A stretch of DNA of 64,000 nucleotides from Nocardiopsis sp. N85 (GCF_028882275.1 NZ_JARBUT010000002.1:328619-392618); one strand, 5' to 3'; counted from the stretch's first letter, positions 34,344 through 44,072 are shown. Notes: generated by a model from the sequence alone, not told the origin. Made by a program: numbers and translations.

Positions 34344-35015
34344 ATGCAGAGGTTCACCACCCCCGCCCCCGTATCCGTCGTTCTCGACGTCCCCACGGGG
34401 CACATGCGGTTCATCGCCGCCGACCGGACCGACACCGTGGTCGAGGTCCTGCCCGCGAACGCCTCCAAGGGCCGCGACGTCAAGGCCGCCGAGCAGATGG
34501 AGGTCTCCTACGACGACGGTGTCCTGCGGATCGAGGCCCCCGAGGCGAAGAACCGGCTCCTGGGCGACTCCGGATCCATCGAGGTGGTCGTCCGACTGCC
34601 CGCCGGCTCCCGGGTCAAGGCCAAGGCGGCCGACGCCGAACTCAGGGGCGTCGGACGGCTCGGTGACGTCGCCTTCGAGGGCGCGCGGGCCACCGTCAAG
34701 CTCGACGAGACCGCCGAGGCGCACCTGACCCTCCAGGCCGGCGACGTCTCCGTCGGTCGACTTGGCGGCTCCGCCCGGATCGACACCCACAAGGGCGACA
34801 TCCACGTCACCGAGGCCGTGCGCGGCACCGTCGTGCTGAGCACCGGGTCCGGCGATATCTCGGTCGGCGCCGCCGCAGGGGTCTCCGCCTCCCTGGACGC
34901 GGGCACCTCCCACGGCCGCGTCCACAACGCGCTCAAGAACACCGACGGCGCCGCCGCCGGCCTGAACATCCACGCGACCACCGGGTACGGCGACATCACC
35001 GCCCGCGGTCTCTGA
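34344..35015 (+). CDS. DUF4097 family beta-repeat protein
   Basis: 223 residues without signal peptide or membrane helix, built of short beta-repeats with alternating Gly-Asp turns (for example GSGDISVGAAAG and TGYGDITARGL), as in the DUF4097 adhesin-like family. Actinobacterial DUF4097 proteins often sit in small operons with regulators or transporters; their role is unknown. A good ribosome binding site precedes the ATG. The following hydrolase gene, 98 bases on, is probably cotranscribed. Confidence 0.82.
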   Translation: MQRFTTPAPVSVVLDVPTGHMRFIAADRTDTVVEVLPANASKGRDVKAAEQMEVSYDDGVLRIEAPEAKNRLLGDSGSIEVVVRLPAGSRVKAKAADAELRGVGRLGDVAFEGARATVKLDETAEAHLTLQAGDVSVGRLGGSARIDTHKGDIHVTEAVRGTVVLSTGSGDISVGAAAGVSASLDAGTSHGRVHNALKNTDGAAAGLNIHATTGYGDITARGL

Positions 35016-35113
35016 CCCGCGCCCCCTCACCACCTCCGAAGAAGCCTCCCTGCACCAGCCCGGTCCGACCCCGCGCAGGGCCGGACCGAAACCACGAAGA
35101 AAGGCAGAACCCC

Positions 35114-35926
35114 ATGACAGTCCCGAACCCGACCGCTCCGGCCTCCGCATGGTCCGGCATGGTGCCGATCGAGGACACCGCGCTGGCCGTGACCGACACC
35201 GGCGGCTCCGGCCGCCCGGTCCTCTACCTCAACGGCGCCTACGCCGGGAAGCGGCACTGGCGACCCGTGATCGACGCGCTCGGCACCGGGACGCGCCACA
35301 TCACCTACGACGAACGGGCCCGTGGCCGATCGAAGCGGTCGGCGGACTACTCCTTCGAGGCGTGCCTGCGCGACATGGACGCCGTCCTCGACGCGAGGGG
35401 CGTGGACCGGCCGATCCTGGTCGGCTGGTCCTACGGCGCAGCGCTCGCGGTCCACTGGGCCGAGCGGAATCCGGACCGTGTGTCGGGGGTGGTGTGCGTG
35501 GACGGCGGCATCCCCTACGGTCTGACCGGCGAGGAGGGGCGGGAGCGGATCCGCGGACTGTTCCGTCGGATGCGGTGGCTGCTTCCGCTGGCGCGTCCGT
35601 TCGGCTTGGCCGCGCGGATGAGCGCCGACCGGCACGCCGACGTCAACATCGAGATCAACGAGGTCAACGCCGCCATCGGGCCCGTCCTGGACCGGGTGTC
35701 CTGCCCGGTCCGGTACGTCCTGGCCACGGGCGGCAACCTCGGCGCGGGCGAGGAGGAGATGGAACGGCTGCGCACCGCACTCGACACGGTGCTCGCCCGC
35801 AACCCGGGCATCCGGGTGAGCGCGAAGGTCGAGAGCAACCACTCCCACATCCTGCGCAAGGACTTCCGCGCGGTCGCCGACGCGGTGCGCGAGTTGACCG
35901 CGGCCCACGACCGCGAAGTCCGCTGA
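35114..35926 (+). CDS. alpha/beta-hydrolase
   Basis: 270 residues. The nucleophile elbow is GWSYGA (about 97-102), the oxyanion region is YLNGAYAGKRHW, and the putative histidine is in NHSHILRKD near residue 250. Fold family is clear; substrate is not. ATG follows GAAAGGCAGAA. It is downstream of the DUF4097 gene and under the same candidate operator array. Confidence 0.85.
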   Translation: MTVPNPTAPASAWSGMVPIEDTALAVTDTGGSGRPVLYLNGAYAGKRHWRPVIDALGTGTRHITYDERARGRSKRSADYSFEACLRDMDAVLDARGVDRPILVGWSYGAALAVHWAERNPDRVSGVVCVDGGIPYGLTGEEGRERIRGLFRRMRWLLPLARPFGLAARMSADRHADVNIEINEVNAAIGPVLDRVSCPVRYVLATGGNLGAGEEEMERLRTALDTVLARNPGIRVSAKVESNHSHILRKDFRAVADAVRELTAAHDREVR

Positions 35927-36135
35927 ACGGACGAGGGGACACCGCCGGCCGTGTCGGGCGGTGTCTCCCGGCTCCGGCCGGGAACGGGCCCCGGCCGGGC
36001 GGGGCCGTCGGGCCGGGCCCGCTCGACAGTGTCGGACCCGTTCGGAGCGCGCGCCGCCCCGGTGACGTCGCCGACTTCGGTCATCGGCTCCGGGGGCCTC
36101 ACCCGAGGCAGGGCCCGCCCTCCTCAGAGAACGAC

Positions 36136-36180
36136 GTGGTGGTCACGACCTCACGAAAGTCGGGATGCCGTGACCACCAC
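36136..36180. terminator. 12-bp stem, candidate bidirectional terminator
   Basis: GTGGTGGTCACG (36136-36147) and its perfect complement (36169-36180) flank a 21-base loop in the 305-base gap between the convergent hydrolase and gatD genes. The long loop makes an operator an alternative. Nothing else is evident in this gap. Confidence 0.45.
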
Positions 36181-36231
36181 AGGGACCCGAGGATCACCGG
36201 GCCGTGCGCGTTCGCCTCGCGTCCGCCCGTC

Positions 36232-36945
36232 TCAGGCGGACAGTGCGGCCGACAGGCGCTCCTCGTGGAGTCGGTCGCCCCAGGCCTGCGGCAGCGGGGC
36301 CAGCTGCCCCACCCGCCAGCGCAACAACAGGTCGGCGAGCTGCGGGTTGCGCGGCAGCGCCGGGCCGTGCAGGTAGGTGCCCAGCACCTGGCCCTGGTAG
36401 GCGCCCTCGGTCCGGTCGTCGTTGCCGATGCCGCGCACCGTGGTGGACAGCGGGAGGGCCGACGGGCCGATCTCGGTGCGGCCCTGGTGGTTCTCGAAGC
36501 CGGTGATGCGGCCCACGCCCAGCGACGGGTCGACGTCGGCGACGATCTCGCCGACCGCGCGGGCCTGGCCCCGGCCGCTGCGGATGTCGAGGATGCCGAT
36601 CCCGGGCAGCGGGTTGGCCTCGTCGTCGCCGTAGCTCTCGCCGATGATCTGGTAGCCGGCGCACACCGCGAAGACGCAGGCGCCGCGGGCGGCGGCACGG
36701 GCCAGACCGCCGTCGGCGCGCAGGCGTTCGGCGGCCAGGATCTGGGGGCGGTCCTCACCGCCGCCGAGCAGGTAGATATCGCCCTGCTCGGGGACCGCGT
36801 CGCTGGAGTGGACGTGCACGACCTCGGTGGGGATCCCGCGCAGTTCGGCACGGCGCTGGAGGATGAGGACGTTGCCGCGGTCGCCGTAGGTGCTCAGCAG
36901 GTCGGGGTAGATCCACACGATCCGCAGGGCGCTGGTGTTCGTCAT
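36232..36945 (-). CDS. gatD: lipid II isoglutaminyl synthase, glutaminase subunit GatD
   Basis: 237 residues, a CobB/CobQ-like class I glutamine amidotransferase. The nucleophile is Cys95 in FAVCAGYQ and the active-site histidine is His193 in GTYLHGP. GatD releases ammonia from glutamine for MurT, which amidates D-isoglutamate of lipid II. It starts nine bases after murT, the standard operon, and the two act as a complex. Confidence 0.94.
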   Translation of the reverse strand: MTNTSALRIVWIYPDLLSTYGDRGNVLILQRRAELRGIPTEVVHVHSSDAVPEQGDIYLLGGGEDRPQILAAERLRADGGLARAAARGACVFAVCAGYQIIGESYGDDEANPLPGIGILDIRSGRGQARAVGEIVADVDPSLGVGRITGFENHQGRTEIGPSALPLSTTVRGIGNDDRTEGAYQGQVLGTYLHGPALPRNPQLADLLLRWRVGQLAPLPQAWGDRLHEERLSAALSA

Positions 36946-36954
36946 GGGTATCTC

Positions 36955-38211
36955 CTACTGGACGCGGCCGTAGGCCGTGCGGATCTGCTGGAACGCCGTG
37001 TAGTTGGCGATGAGGTCGACCTTGGTCAGTCCGGGCTGCTCGGCCTTGAGCCTGCCGAGGACCTCGTCCACCCGGTCGGCCACCTCGAAGCGCACACCGT
37101 CGGTCTCCAGGCGCAGGGCCAGGTCGGTGCGGCGCTCGCCCATGACGAACACGCGGCGGTCGCGCAGCACCGTGTAGTCGACGTCCCACAGCCAGGAGGT
37201 GTCCTTGCCGTCGGGGATCTGCGCGTTGACCGACAGGATCACCGGGGTGCGGGGCGGGTCCAGGACGGCGAAGGACTCCAGCCACCCGGCCGGGTTCTTG
37301 GCCAGCAGCAGGCGGACCTCGACGCCCATGGTGACCACGGAGGTGTAACGGCCCGCGACGGAGGTGATCTCGCGCAGGCGCTCCACGGTGCGCTCGGGGT
37401 CCAGTCCGTAGCCGGTGGCGGTGGCGGCGGCGATCGCGGCGTTGGAGCGGTTGGCGTCACCGGGCAGGTTGAGCCGGAGCTTGAGGCGGCGGCCGTCGGG
37501 GGTGACGAGCACGTCGGAGTCGTTGTCCACGCCCCAGGTGGTCTGGGGGCGGGCCAGTCCGCACTCGGGGCAGGCCCAGTGCGGGTCCTGCTCACGGTGC
37601 AGGTGCCCACCGCACTCGGGGCAGCACCAGGAGTCCTCCTTCCAGCGCTGCCCGGCCGAGACCCAGGTGGCGTTGGGGGCTCCCAGCCCCGCCCAGGCGA
37701 CGAGCGGGTCGTCGGCGTTGGCGATGACGTGGGTGTCGCTCTTGCCCAGCGCGGTGCGCCAGCGCTTGGCGAGCAGGTTGATCTCCGAGGCGCGGTCCAT
37801 CTGGTCGCGGCTCAGGTTCATCAGGACCACGAACGAGGGCTGGGTGGCGACGAGGACCTGGGGCAGGTACTTCTCGTCGACCTCCAGGACGCCGTTGACG
37901 GCGGACCGGTTGTTCGACAGCGCCGTGATGTGCCCGGTGGGCATGTTGGCGCCCTGCTCGTTGGTGGCGACGTCGCCGAACTCCCGCAGGGCGTGGGAGA
38001 TGAGACGGGTGGTGGTGGTCTTGCCGTTGGTCGCGCTGACCAGGGCGAGCCTGCGCCCCCTGGCGAGCTTGGAGAGCAGGTCGGGTTCGACCTTGAGCGC
38101 GATCTTTCCGCCGATCACGGAACCGTCGCCGCGCCCGGTGGCACGGGACAGGCCGGCCGCACTCCTCCCCAGTACCGATGCCAGTTGGGCGCGCAAGGGA
38201 AGCTCGCTCAT
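36955..38211 (-). CDS. murT: lipid II isoglutaminyl synthase, ATP-dependent subunit MurT
   Basis: 418 residues of the Mur ligase fold. The ATP-binding P-loop is SATNGKTTTTR (about 59-69). A zinc ribbon inserted in the middle domain shows Cys197, Cys200, Cys214 and Cys217, typical of MurT. The C-terminal domain is the DUF1727 region (about 310-418). With GatD it amidates lipid II, affecting peptidoglycan cross-linking. The ATG has GGAGAG upstream. Confidence 0.95.
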   Translation of the reverse strand: MSELPLRAQLASVLGRSAAGLSRATGRGDGSVIGGKIALKVEPDLLSKLARGRRLALVSATNGKTTTTRLISHALREFGDVATNEQGANMPTGHITALSNNRSAVNGVLEVDEKYLPQVLVATQPSFVVLMNLSRDQMDRASEINLLAKRWRTALGKSDTHVIANADDPLVAWAGLGAPNATWVSAGQRWKEDSWCCPECGGHLHREQDPHWACPECGLARPQTTWGVDNDSDVLVTPDGRRLKLRLNLPGDANRSNAAIAAATATGYGLDPERTVERLREITSVAGRYTSVVTMGVEVRLLLAKNPAGWLESFAVLDPPRTPVILSVNAQIPDGKDTSWLWDVDYTVLRDRRVFVMGERRTDLALRLETDGVRFEVADRVDEVLGRLKAEQPGLTKVDLIANYTAFQQIRTAYGRVQ

Positions 38212-38294
38212 GTACTCTCCACGATCGCTTGATCACCTGCGCCGATGCGTTGCGGCGGCGGGCGATGTGTCGGGCCAAGCCTATTGTCCACCGG

Positions 38295-40379
38295 CTATCG
38301 GCTCCGCCAGTCCAGCCGCTCCGGAGGAGGGCCGAGGTTGGGCGGCACACGCCCCACCGCCCCATCGGTCCCCACCGGGTCCGGTACGGCCCCGACGGGC
38401 GTGTCGGGAGCGGCGACGGGAGGAAGGATGCGGGGGCGGACCCCGCCGTCGTGGCCGCGTCCCTCCGTCGACGCACCGGCCACCGCGCCTGTTTCGTCAC
38501 CACTGATCCGGGAGTCGTCCACTGTGGCCAGTGTTGCCGTGGACAGGGTGAGAATACCCGGATTGGTGTCGGCCAGGACAGGTCCGTCGGGGCCCAGAAC
38601 GAGGGCGGCCGTGGCCGGCAGGGCGCACAGCGCGTCGGCGTCGGGGGAGAACGGTCGGGTGTGCCGGGTCGGATCGTCCTCGGCGGACAGGGGTGCGTCG
38701 GCCCACTCCTGTCCGGCCGTCGCCCGGCCCCACACCGTGGCCGATCTCACATGGCGGACCAGGTCCAGGGGGGCGACGGCGGCGGCCGCGTTGCGGATGA
38801 CGGCGCCCGAGTCGGTGTGCGGGGAGGCGAAGAAACGGTCGTCGGCCGCCACCTCCGCGTCGGGGTCCTCCTCCGGCGCGGTGGCGCCTTCGCCCACCTC
38901 CTCGGCGACCGTCTCGGTGAGCCGGTGCAGCGCCGACCGCGCCGCGCCTCCCGACCGCCCGTCCGACGGGTGGACGGCGATCGCGTCGGCCACCGCCGCG
39001 GCGGTCCCCTCCTCCTGGCGCATGACGACGGGCAGCCGTCCCGGGCCGGTGAACCGCGTCAGGGCGGCCGGCACGGCGGTCCGGAACATGAGGACGACCT
39101 CCACCCCGCCGCTCCCCGCGGCGGCCAGGACCTGGTCGATCTCCCCCTCGGGCAGGGTCTCGGCGCCGCACACCACCACCGTGCGGCCGCGCCTCCCCCG
39201 GGTGCGACGGGCCTCGTCGGCCGGGACCCCGGCCACTTCCAGGAGTTCGCTCAGGGCGGCCACCGCGTAGGTGCCGTACACGCGCGCGGCGACCTCGCCC
39301 GAGGCCCGGTCCGTGGAGATGATCTTGACCTGGGCGTAGGCACCGTCCTCGGCGCGCGTGCCGACCGCCTCGAACGGGGAGAGGCGGCGTTCCAGTTCCC
39401 AGGCCCGGTCCCAGTGGCCGCCGGCGCAGCGTTCGCGGACCCGGGCGCGCTGGTCGGGGGTGAGCAGGGCGAGCGCCGGGTCGTCCTCTGCGGCGTCCCC
39501 CTCGGGGGTGATGAGGGCCCGCAGACCACCGATGAGCTCGGCGATGCCCGCCCGGGGGCCGAGCACCTCCATGAGCCGCAGCAGGAGGGTCTCGTCGGCG
39601 TCGACGTCGTCGACGGTCCCGGAGGCCGCCGCGACGGCGGAGAGGATGCGGGCGCGCTGACCGGCGTCCAGGTCGGTGCCGAGCGTCATGCACGGCAGGT
39701 CGGCCGGCAGCACCCACCGGCGCGGGGCCACCGCACAGCGCCGTGCCAGGCGGACCAGGTCGCGGGTCACCGAGCGACCGGTGAGGTCGACGACGGTGAG
39801 GTCGCCGCCCTCGCGCAGCCGGGACACGCCGATGGTGGTGAGCAGCGCCGACCATCCGGCGTCGGCCCCGCCGACGACGATGATCGCGCCCGTGTCGGCG
39901 GGGGCGGTCACCCCGTACCAGAGGGGTCGGGCCTCGAAGGCCCGGCAGGCGGCCTGCCAGGCGGTGTGCTCCCGGGCGTGCTCGTCGAGGCGTTCGCGCA
40001 GCGCGTTCTCGCGGGCGGCGCGTTCGGCCTCCAGGCGTTCACGGGCCAGCATGAGCCGGCCGGCGATCACCTGTCGGCTCTGGAGCAGGGCGAAGACGAT
40101 CGGGGCGGCGATGGTCACGCAGGCCAGGACACCGCCCACCGCGAGGTTCCCGGGCAGGACCCGCAGGGACCACAGCAGCGGGCACAGCAGGGCGAACGCG
40201 CCGAGTCCGACCAGCGCGACGTGCAGCGGCCGGTTGGTGCGGGCCTCGCTGTCGCGCTGGTCGGCGATCCACTGCTCGTCGACGCCCTCCGCGTCGGCCG
40301 GGGTCGGCCGACGCGGGGGCGGGCCGGGCGGGGGCATGAGCACGGTGTACCGCCAGCCGACATAGGTACGCGCGCTCAC
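38295..40379 (-). CDS. large membrane-anchored protein of unknown function
   Basis: 694 residues. Two adjacent hydrophobic helices (about 50-70 and 75-97) are followed by an arginine-rich helical segment (about 105-150), then a long soluble region. IIVVGGADAGWSALLTTIG and TVVVCGAETLPEGEID resemble Rossmann or nucleotide-binding-like strands, but no clean Walker A is visible. I recall similar proteins in other Nocardiopsaceae and Streptomyces. The GTG start gives the MSARTYVGWRY start; a slightly longer form to 40406 is possible. It is upstream of murT-gatD on the same strand, with 83 bases between. Confidence 0.6.
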   Translation of the reverse strand: MSARTYVGWRYTVLMPPPGPPPRRPTPADAEGVDEQWIADQRDSEARTNRPLHVALVGLGAFALLCPLLWSLRVLPGNLAVGGVLACVTIAAPIVFALLQSRQVIAGRLMLARERLEAERAARENALRERLDEHAREHTAWQAACRAFEARPLWYGVTAPADTGAIIVVGGADAGWSALLTTIGVSRLREGGDLTVVDLTGRSVTRDLVRLARRCAVAPRRWVLPADLPCMTLGTDLDAGQRARILSAVAAASGTVDDVDADETLLLRLMEVLGPRAGIAELIGGLRALITPEGDAAEDDPALALLTPDQRARVRERCAGGHWDRAWELERRLSPFEAVGTRAEDGAYAQVKIISTDRASGEVAARVYGTYAVAALSELLEVAGVPADEARRTRGRRGRTVVVCGAETLPEGEIDQVLAAAGSGGVEVVLMFRTAVPAALTRFTGPGRLPVVMRQEEGTAAAVADAIAVHPSDGRSGGAARSALHRLTETVAEEVGEGATAPEEDPDAEVAADDRFFASPHTDSGAVIRNAAAAVAPLDLVRHVRSATVWGRATAGQEWADAPLSAEDDPTRHTRPFSPDADALCALPATAALVLGPDGPVLADTNPGILTLSTATLATVDDSRISGDETGAVAGASTEGRGHDGGVRPRILPPVAAPDTPVGAVPDPVGTDGAVGRVPPNLGPPPERLDWRSR

Positions 40380-40593
40380 GCCGTCCGGCCTCGGGGTGGG
40401 GGGCACCGTCCGAACACCTCCTGATCGACCGCCCGAGCGGGCGGCCGGGGACTCGGTTCACTCGGGGCACGGCCGACCCGGGCCGGCCCGTGTGGGCACG
40501 ATGCTGTCACCACCGGGCCGGCTTGTCACCGTCGCGGCGTGTCTCCCGGCGACCGGGCGGTCCGTGTCCGTCGGAGGCCGTGTCCCCGAGGGA

Positions 40594-42195
40594 TCAGTAG
40601 GCCGGGCAGCTGAGGCCGGGTTCGGGGACCTCTCCGCGCAGAAGGTAGGCGTCGATCGGGTCGTCCACGCAGGGCATGCCGTAGCCGTAGGCGGTGTGAC
40701 CGGCGCCCTCGTAGGTGACCAGGGTCGCGGTGTCCAGCTGGTCGGCCAGTTCCTCGGCCCAGGCGTAGGGTGTGGCGGGGTCGCCGATGGTGCCGACCAC
40801 CACGATCGGGGGCGCGTCGGGCGCGGTGAACCCGGTCGGGGCGACCTCGGTGTCGGGCCAGTAGGCGCAGGGCAGCTGTCCCCACACCAGGTCGGGGCCG
40901 AAGAACGGCGTGTCGACGGCGATCCTCTCCGCGGCGTCCCGGTAGACGTCGAGGTCGGTGGGGTCGACCCGGTCGGCGCAGTTGATGGCGGTCAGCGCCG
41001 CGTCGGCGTCCTCGTGGAACCCGTCCCCCTCCTCGTCCTCGTTCCGGGCGGCCTCTCCGCCCTCATCGGCGGTGTCGTCCTCGTACGAGGACCCGTAGGT
41101 GAGGTCGTAGAACTCCGCGAGGAGTTCGTCGGCGTCGGCGGTCTCCTCCTCCAGGGCGGTCAGGGTGTGGGCCATGTCGGTCCAGACGGTCTCGTCGTAG
41201 AGCGCCTGGCCCACCATCCCCAGCATGGTGCCGGCGTCGATGGGGGTGTCCTGGACGACGGGCGGGTCGGCGTCGAGTCGCAGGAGGAGGTCGGTCATCT
41301 CGTCCTCGGCCGCCTCCGCCCCGGTGAAGGGGCAGGTCCCCTCGCCGGAGCAGTCGGTGACGAACAGCTCCCAGGACGTCTGGAACGCCTGTGCCTGGTC
41401 CAGCGCGACCTCCACGTTGGGCCGCTCGGTCTCGACCGCGCCGTCCAGCACGAGGGCGCGGGTGTTCGCGGGGAACATCTCCGCGTACAGGGCGCCGATG
41501 TAGGTGCCGTAGGAGTAGCCCACGTAGCTCAGGGCCTCGTCGCCCAGGGCGGCGCGGACGAGGTCGAGGTCGCGGACCACGTTGACGGTGCCGATCTCGG
41601 CGAGGAACTCCTCCCCCACCGTCTCGGCGCAGTCGTCGGCGTAGTCGCGGGCCGCCCGCTCCAGGCGGTCCAGGTCGGCGTCGGTGACGGCCGCGGGGTC
41701 GTCGACCTCGTACTGGGCGGCGGCCAGCGCGTCCCAGTTCCCGCAGGCGAAGCCGCCGCTGTCGCCGACCCCGCGCGGGTCGAAGGAGACGATGTCGAAG
41801 GCCTCTCCGATCTCCTCGCTCAGCTGGGGGTGAGAGAGCATCTCCAGCCCCGACTCACCGGGGCCGCCCGGGTTGAGGACCAGCGAGCCGATCCGCTCGT
41901 CGGGACCGCCGGTGGCGGGCACCCGGGCCAGCGCGATGTCGATGGTGTCCCCGTCGGGGGTGTCGTGGTCGAGGGGGACCGCGAGGGTGGCGCACTCCAG
42001 GGCGGTCACCCACGCGCCGTCGCCGTACTCCTCGGCTGCCTCCTCGGCCTCGTCCCCCTCGTAGCAGGGCATCCAGTCCAGAGTCGTGACCGCGACGTTC
42101 TCCGCGTCCTCCGGTCCCGCCGGTGTGATCGCCGTACATCCGGCGACCAGCAATGTCACGACGCCCGCCAGCGCCGGCACCCCTGTGTACCTCAC
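40594..42195 (-). CDS. TAP-like alpha/beta-hydrolase lipoprotein (tripeptidyl aminopeptidase family)
   Basis: 533 residues. A lipoprotein signal peptide ends with lipobox LVAGC (Cys20). The hydrolase core shows LVLNPGGPGESG (oxyanion loop), nucleophile serine in GYSYGTYIG, an aspartate in GDPATPYAWA and a histidine in EGAGHTAYG, the arrangement of Streptomyces tripeptidyl aminopeptidase. The acidic insertion near residue 400 (rich in Asp/Glu) is unusual. It should be a surface-tethered exopeptidase. GTG start follows GAGAGGGG. Confidence 0.87.
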   Translation of the reverse strand: MRYTGVPALAGVVTLLVAGCTAITPAGPEDAENVAVTTLDWMPCYEGDEAEEAAEEYGDGAWVTALECATLAVPLDHDTPDGDTIDIALARVPATGGPDERIGSLVLNPGGPGESGLEMLSHPQLSEEIGEAFDIVSFDPRGVGDSGGFACGNWDALAAAQYEVDDPAAVTDADLDRLERAARDYADDCAETVGEEFLAEIGTVNVVRDLDLVRAALGDEALSYVGYSYGTYIGALYAEMFPANTRALVLDGAVETERPNVEVALDQAQAFQTSWELFVTDCSGEGTCPFTGAEAAEDEMTDLLLRLDADPPVVQDTPIDAGTMLGMVGQALYDETVWTDMAHTLTALEEETADADELLAEFYDLTYGSSYEDDTADEGGEAARNEDEEGDGFHEDADAALTAINCADRVDPTDLDVYRDAAERIAVDTPFFGPDLVWGQLPCAYWPDTEVAPTGFTAPDAPPIVVVGTIGDPATPYAWAEELADQLDTATLVTYEGAGHTAYGYGMPCVDDPIDAYLLRGEVPEPGLSCPAY

Positions 42196-42323
42196 GTGTT
42201 CGCGCCCCTCTCCGCACGGCCTCGTCGCCGTGCCCCGTTTCTCGGACGGGGGATGGGACGGGGCCACCGCGAAAGTGGTTTCGGGCTCATCACGGAATGG
42301 AGCATGCCGTACGACACAAAGGG

Positions 42324-42374
42324 GACACGAAGGGGCGCCGGGGGAGCCACCGGCTCCCTCCGACGCCCCGTGTC
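42324..42374 (-). terminator. terminator of the sulfurtransferase operon
   Basis: A bulged hairpin between GACAC-GAA-GGGGCG and CGCCCC-GTGTC, extended by an inner GGGAGCC/GGCTCCC stem, about 39 bases beyond the last gene of the operon on the minus strand. Confidence 0.65.
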
Positions 42375-42412
42375 GTCTCGGTCCGGCCCGGCCGGAGCCG
42401 GACGGGATCGGA

Positions 42413-42718
42413 TCAGGCCTGGACCTGGAGGTCGATGACCTTGCCGACCTCGGCCCGCACCGGGTACTCGCCGGTGAAGCCCTGGGAGGCCAGGACGCGC
42501 ACCTTCCAGTCGCCGTCGGCGGCGAAGAACCGGAAGGTCCCCTCGTCACCGGTGGCGACCTCGCCGACGAAGTCGTCGGAGGCGTTGAGGAGTCGCGCGT
42601 AGGCGCCGCGCAGCGGCTGACCGTCACGCGTCACCGTGCCCTGGATGACCGCCTGGTCTCCGGCGTCGACGTCGGCGAGGGCGACCCCGCCGACCGGTGC
42701 TCCGCAGCTGTCGCTCAC
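42413..42718 (-). CDS. sseC: DUF1416 protein (SseC family)
   Basis: 101 residues with a carboxypeptidase-regulatory-like beta fold (GTVTRDGQPLRGAYARLLN, GEVATGDEGTFRFFAADGDW). SseC/DUF1416 proteins are always seen next to CysA2/SseA-type sulfurtransferases in actinobacteria; the role is not established. The GTG overlaps the sulfurtransferase stop by four bases, so the two are translationally coupled. Confidence 0.88.
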   Translation of the reverse strand: MSDSCGAPVGGVALADVDAGDQAVIQGTVTRDGQPLRGAYARLLNASDDFVGEVATGDEGTFRFFAADGDWKVRVLASQGFTGEYPVRAEVGKVIDLQVQA

Positions 42719-43560
42719 TTGGTCTCCGCCTCTCCGAGCTCGACCGGCACGCCCACCAGGGAGCCGTACTCGGTCCACGAACCGTCGTAGTTCTTGACGT
42801 TCTCCAGGCCGATGATCTCGTGCAGGGCGAACCAGGTGTGCGAGGAGCGCTCGCCGATGCGGCAGTAGGCGATGATCTCCTTCTCCAGGTCGACCCCGGC
42901 CTCCGTGTAGAGCTCGCGGAGCTCCTCGGCGGTCTTGAAGGTGCCGTCCTCGTTGGCGGTCTTCGCCCACGGGATGTTGCGCGCGGTCGGGATGTGGCCC
43001 GGACGCTGCGAGGACTCCTGCGGCAGGTGCGCGGGGGCCAGCAGCTTGCCGACGAACTCGTCGGGCGAGCGCACGTCGACCAGGTCCTTGGTGCCGATGG
43101 CCTCGACGACCTCGTCACGGAAGGCGCGGATGCTCAGGTCCTGGTCCTGGGCCCGGTACTCGGTGGCGGTCCGCTCGGGGACCTCCTCCACCAGCTCGCG
43201 GGAGTCCAGCTCCCACTTCTTGCGGCCGCCGTCGAGCAGACGGACGTTGTCGTGGCCGTAGAGCTTGAAGTACCAGTAGGCGTAGGCCGCGAACCAGTTG
43301 TTGTTGCCGCCGTAGAGGACGACCTGGTCGTCGTTGGAGATGCCCTTGGCGGACAGCAGCCTCTCGAAGCCGGTCCTGTCCACGAAGTCACGGCGGACCG
43401 GGTCCTGGAGGTCCGTCTTCCAGTCGATCTTGACGGCGCCGGGGATGTGTCCCTTGTCGTAGGCGGACGTGTCCTCGTCGACCTCGACCAGGACCACGGT
43501 GGCGTCGTCCAGGTGAGCCTCCACCCAGTCGGCGTCCACAAGGACGTCGGAGCGGCTCAT
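42715..43560 (-). CDS. sseA: thiosulfate sulfurtransferase (rhodanese, CysA2/SseA type)
   Basis: 281 residues with two rhodanese domains. The catalytic Cys233 lies in IAYCRIGERSS in the C-terminal domain; the N-terminal domain has LYGGNNNWFAAYAYW instead. It transfers sulfane sulfur from thiosulfate to acceptors. GGAGGTT precedes the ATG. It lies between the DUF4395 gene and sseC, all behind the cysteine-rich leader peptide, and may be regulated by cysteine supply. Confidence 0.92.
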   Translation of the reverse strand: MSRSDVLVDADWVEAHLDDATVVLVEVDEDTSAYDKGHIPGAVKIDWKTDLQDPVRRDFVDRTGFERLLSAKGISNDDQVVLYGGNNNWFAAYAYWYFKLYGHDNVRLLDGGRKKWELDSRELVEEVPERTATEYRAQDQDLSIRAFRDEVVEAIGTKDLVDVRSPDEFVGKLLAPAHLPQESSQRPGHIPTARNIPWAKTANEDGTFKTAEELRELYTEAGVDLEKEIIAYCRIGERSSHTWFALHEIIGLENVKNYDGSWTEYGSLVGVPVELGEAETK

Positions 43561-43649
43561 GGGGAACCTCCTGTTGTTTCTTTGCGTGCGGTGTCGCGTG
43601 GGCTGTTCGGTTCCCACCGGACACGGGGTCCGGTGGGCACGGAGGGGGA

Positions 43650-44072
43650 TCAGGCCGGCTTCCCCGTCGCCAGGAGACGGCGGCCGAGAAGGTACATCTC
43701 GCATCCGGCGCAGAAGGCGAAGGCGGCGTTGAGGAAGGCGGCGGTGAGGGCGAGGGCGGTCGCGCCGATACCGAGCCACTCGGGACCCACCAGGTATCCG
43801 ATGAGTCCGAGGGCGGCGAAGGCGAGTCCCACCCCTTGCGCGAACCGGGGCGGCCGGGCGTCCTCCGTTTCGGAGGGCGGGCCCAGCCGGGGCCGTACGA
43901 CGGTGGAGAACAACAGGGCGTAGGGCGAGTGGCGCACACCCGCGAGGACGCCGATCGCGAACACCACGGCCTGGAACCCCAGGATCCAGGGTTGGGCGAA
44001 GGCGAGGGCGGCGGCCAGCACGAGAGTGGTCAGGACAGCGGCGAAGCGCTGTCCGCGAGGGTCGACCTGCAT
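43650..44072 (-). CDS. DUF4395 membrane protein
   Basis: 140 residues with hydrophobic segments at about 13-29, 31-48 and 85-120. A CxGC pair in FCAGCEMYLLGRR near the C-terminus is characteristic and suggests redox or sulfur chemistry at the membrane. The ATG (MQVDPRGQRF) has AGGGA upstream. The frame also opens from a GTG at 44144, only three bases past the leader-peptide stop, so a coupled, longer form is possible. It is the first structural gene of the sulfurtransferase operon. Confidence 0.82.
   Translation of the reverse strand: MQVDPRGQRFAAVLTTLVLAAALAFAQPWILGFQAVVFAIGVLAGVRHSPYALLFSTVVRPRLGPPSETEDARPPRFAQGVGLAFAALGLIGYLVGPEWLGIGATALALTAAFLNAAFAFCAGCEMYLLGRRLLATGKPA

Noticed and set aside
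35149..38232. A plus-strand open frame of over 1000 codons across gatD and murT
   Set aside because: Antisense shadow of the amidation operon, with no homology seen.
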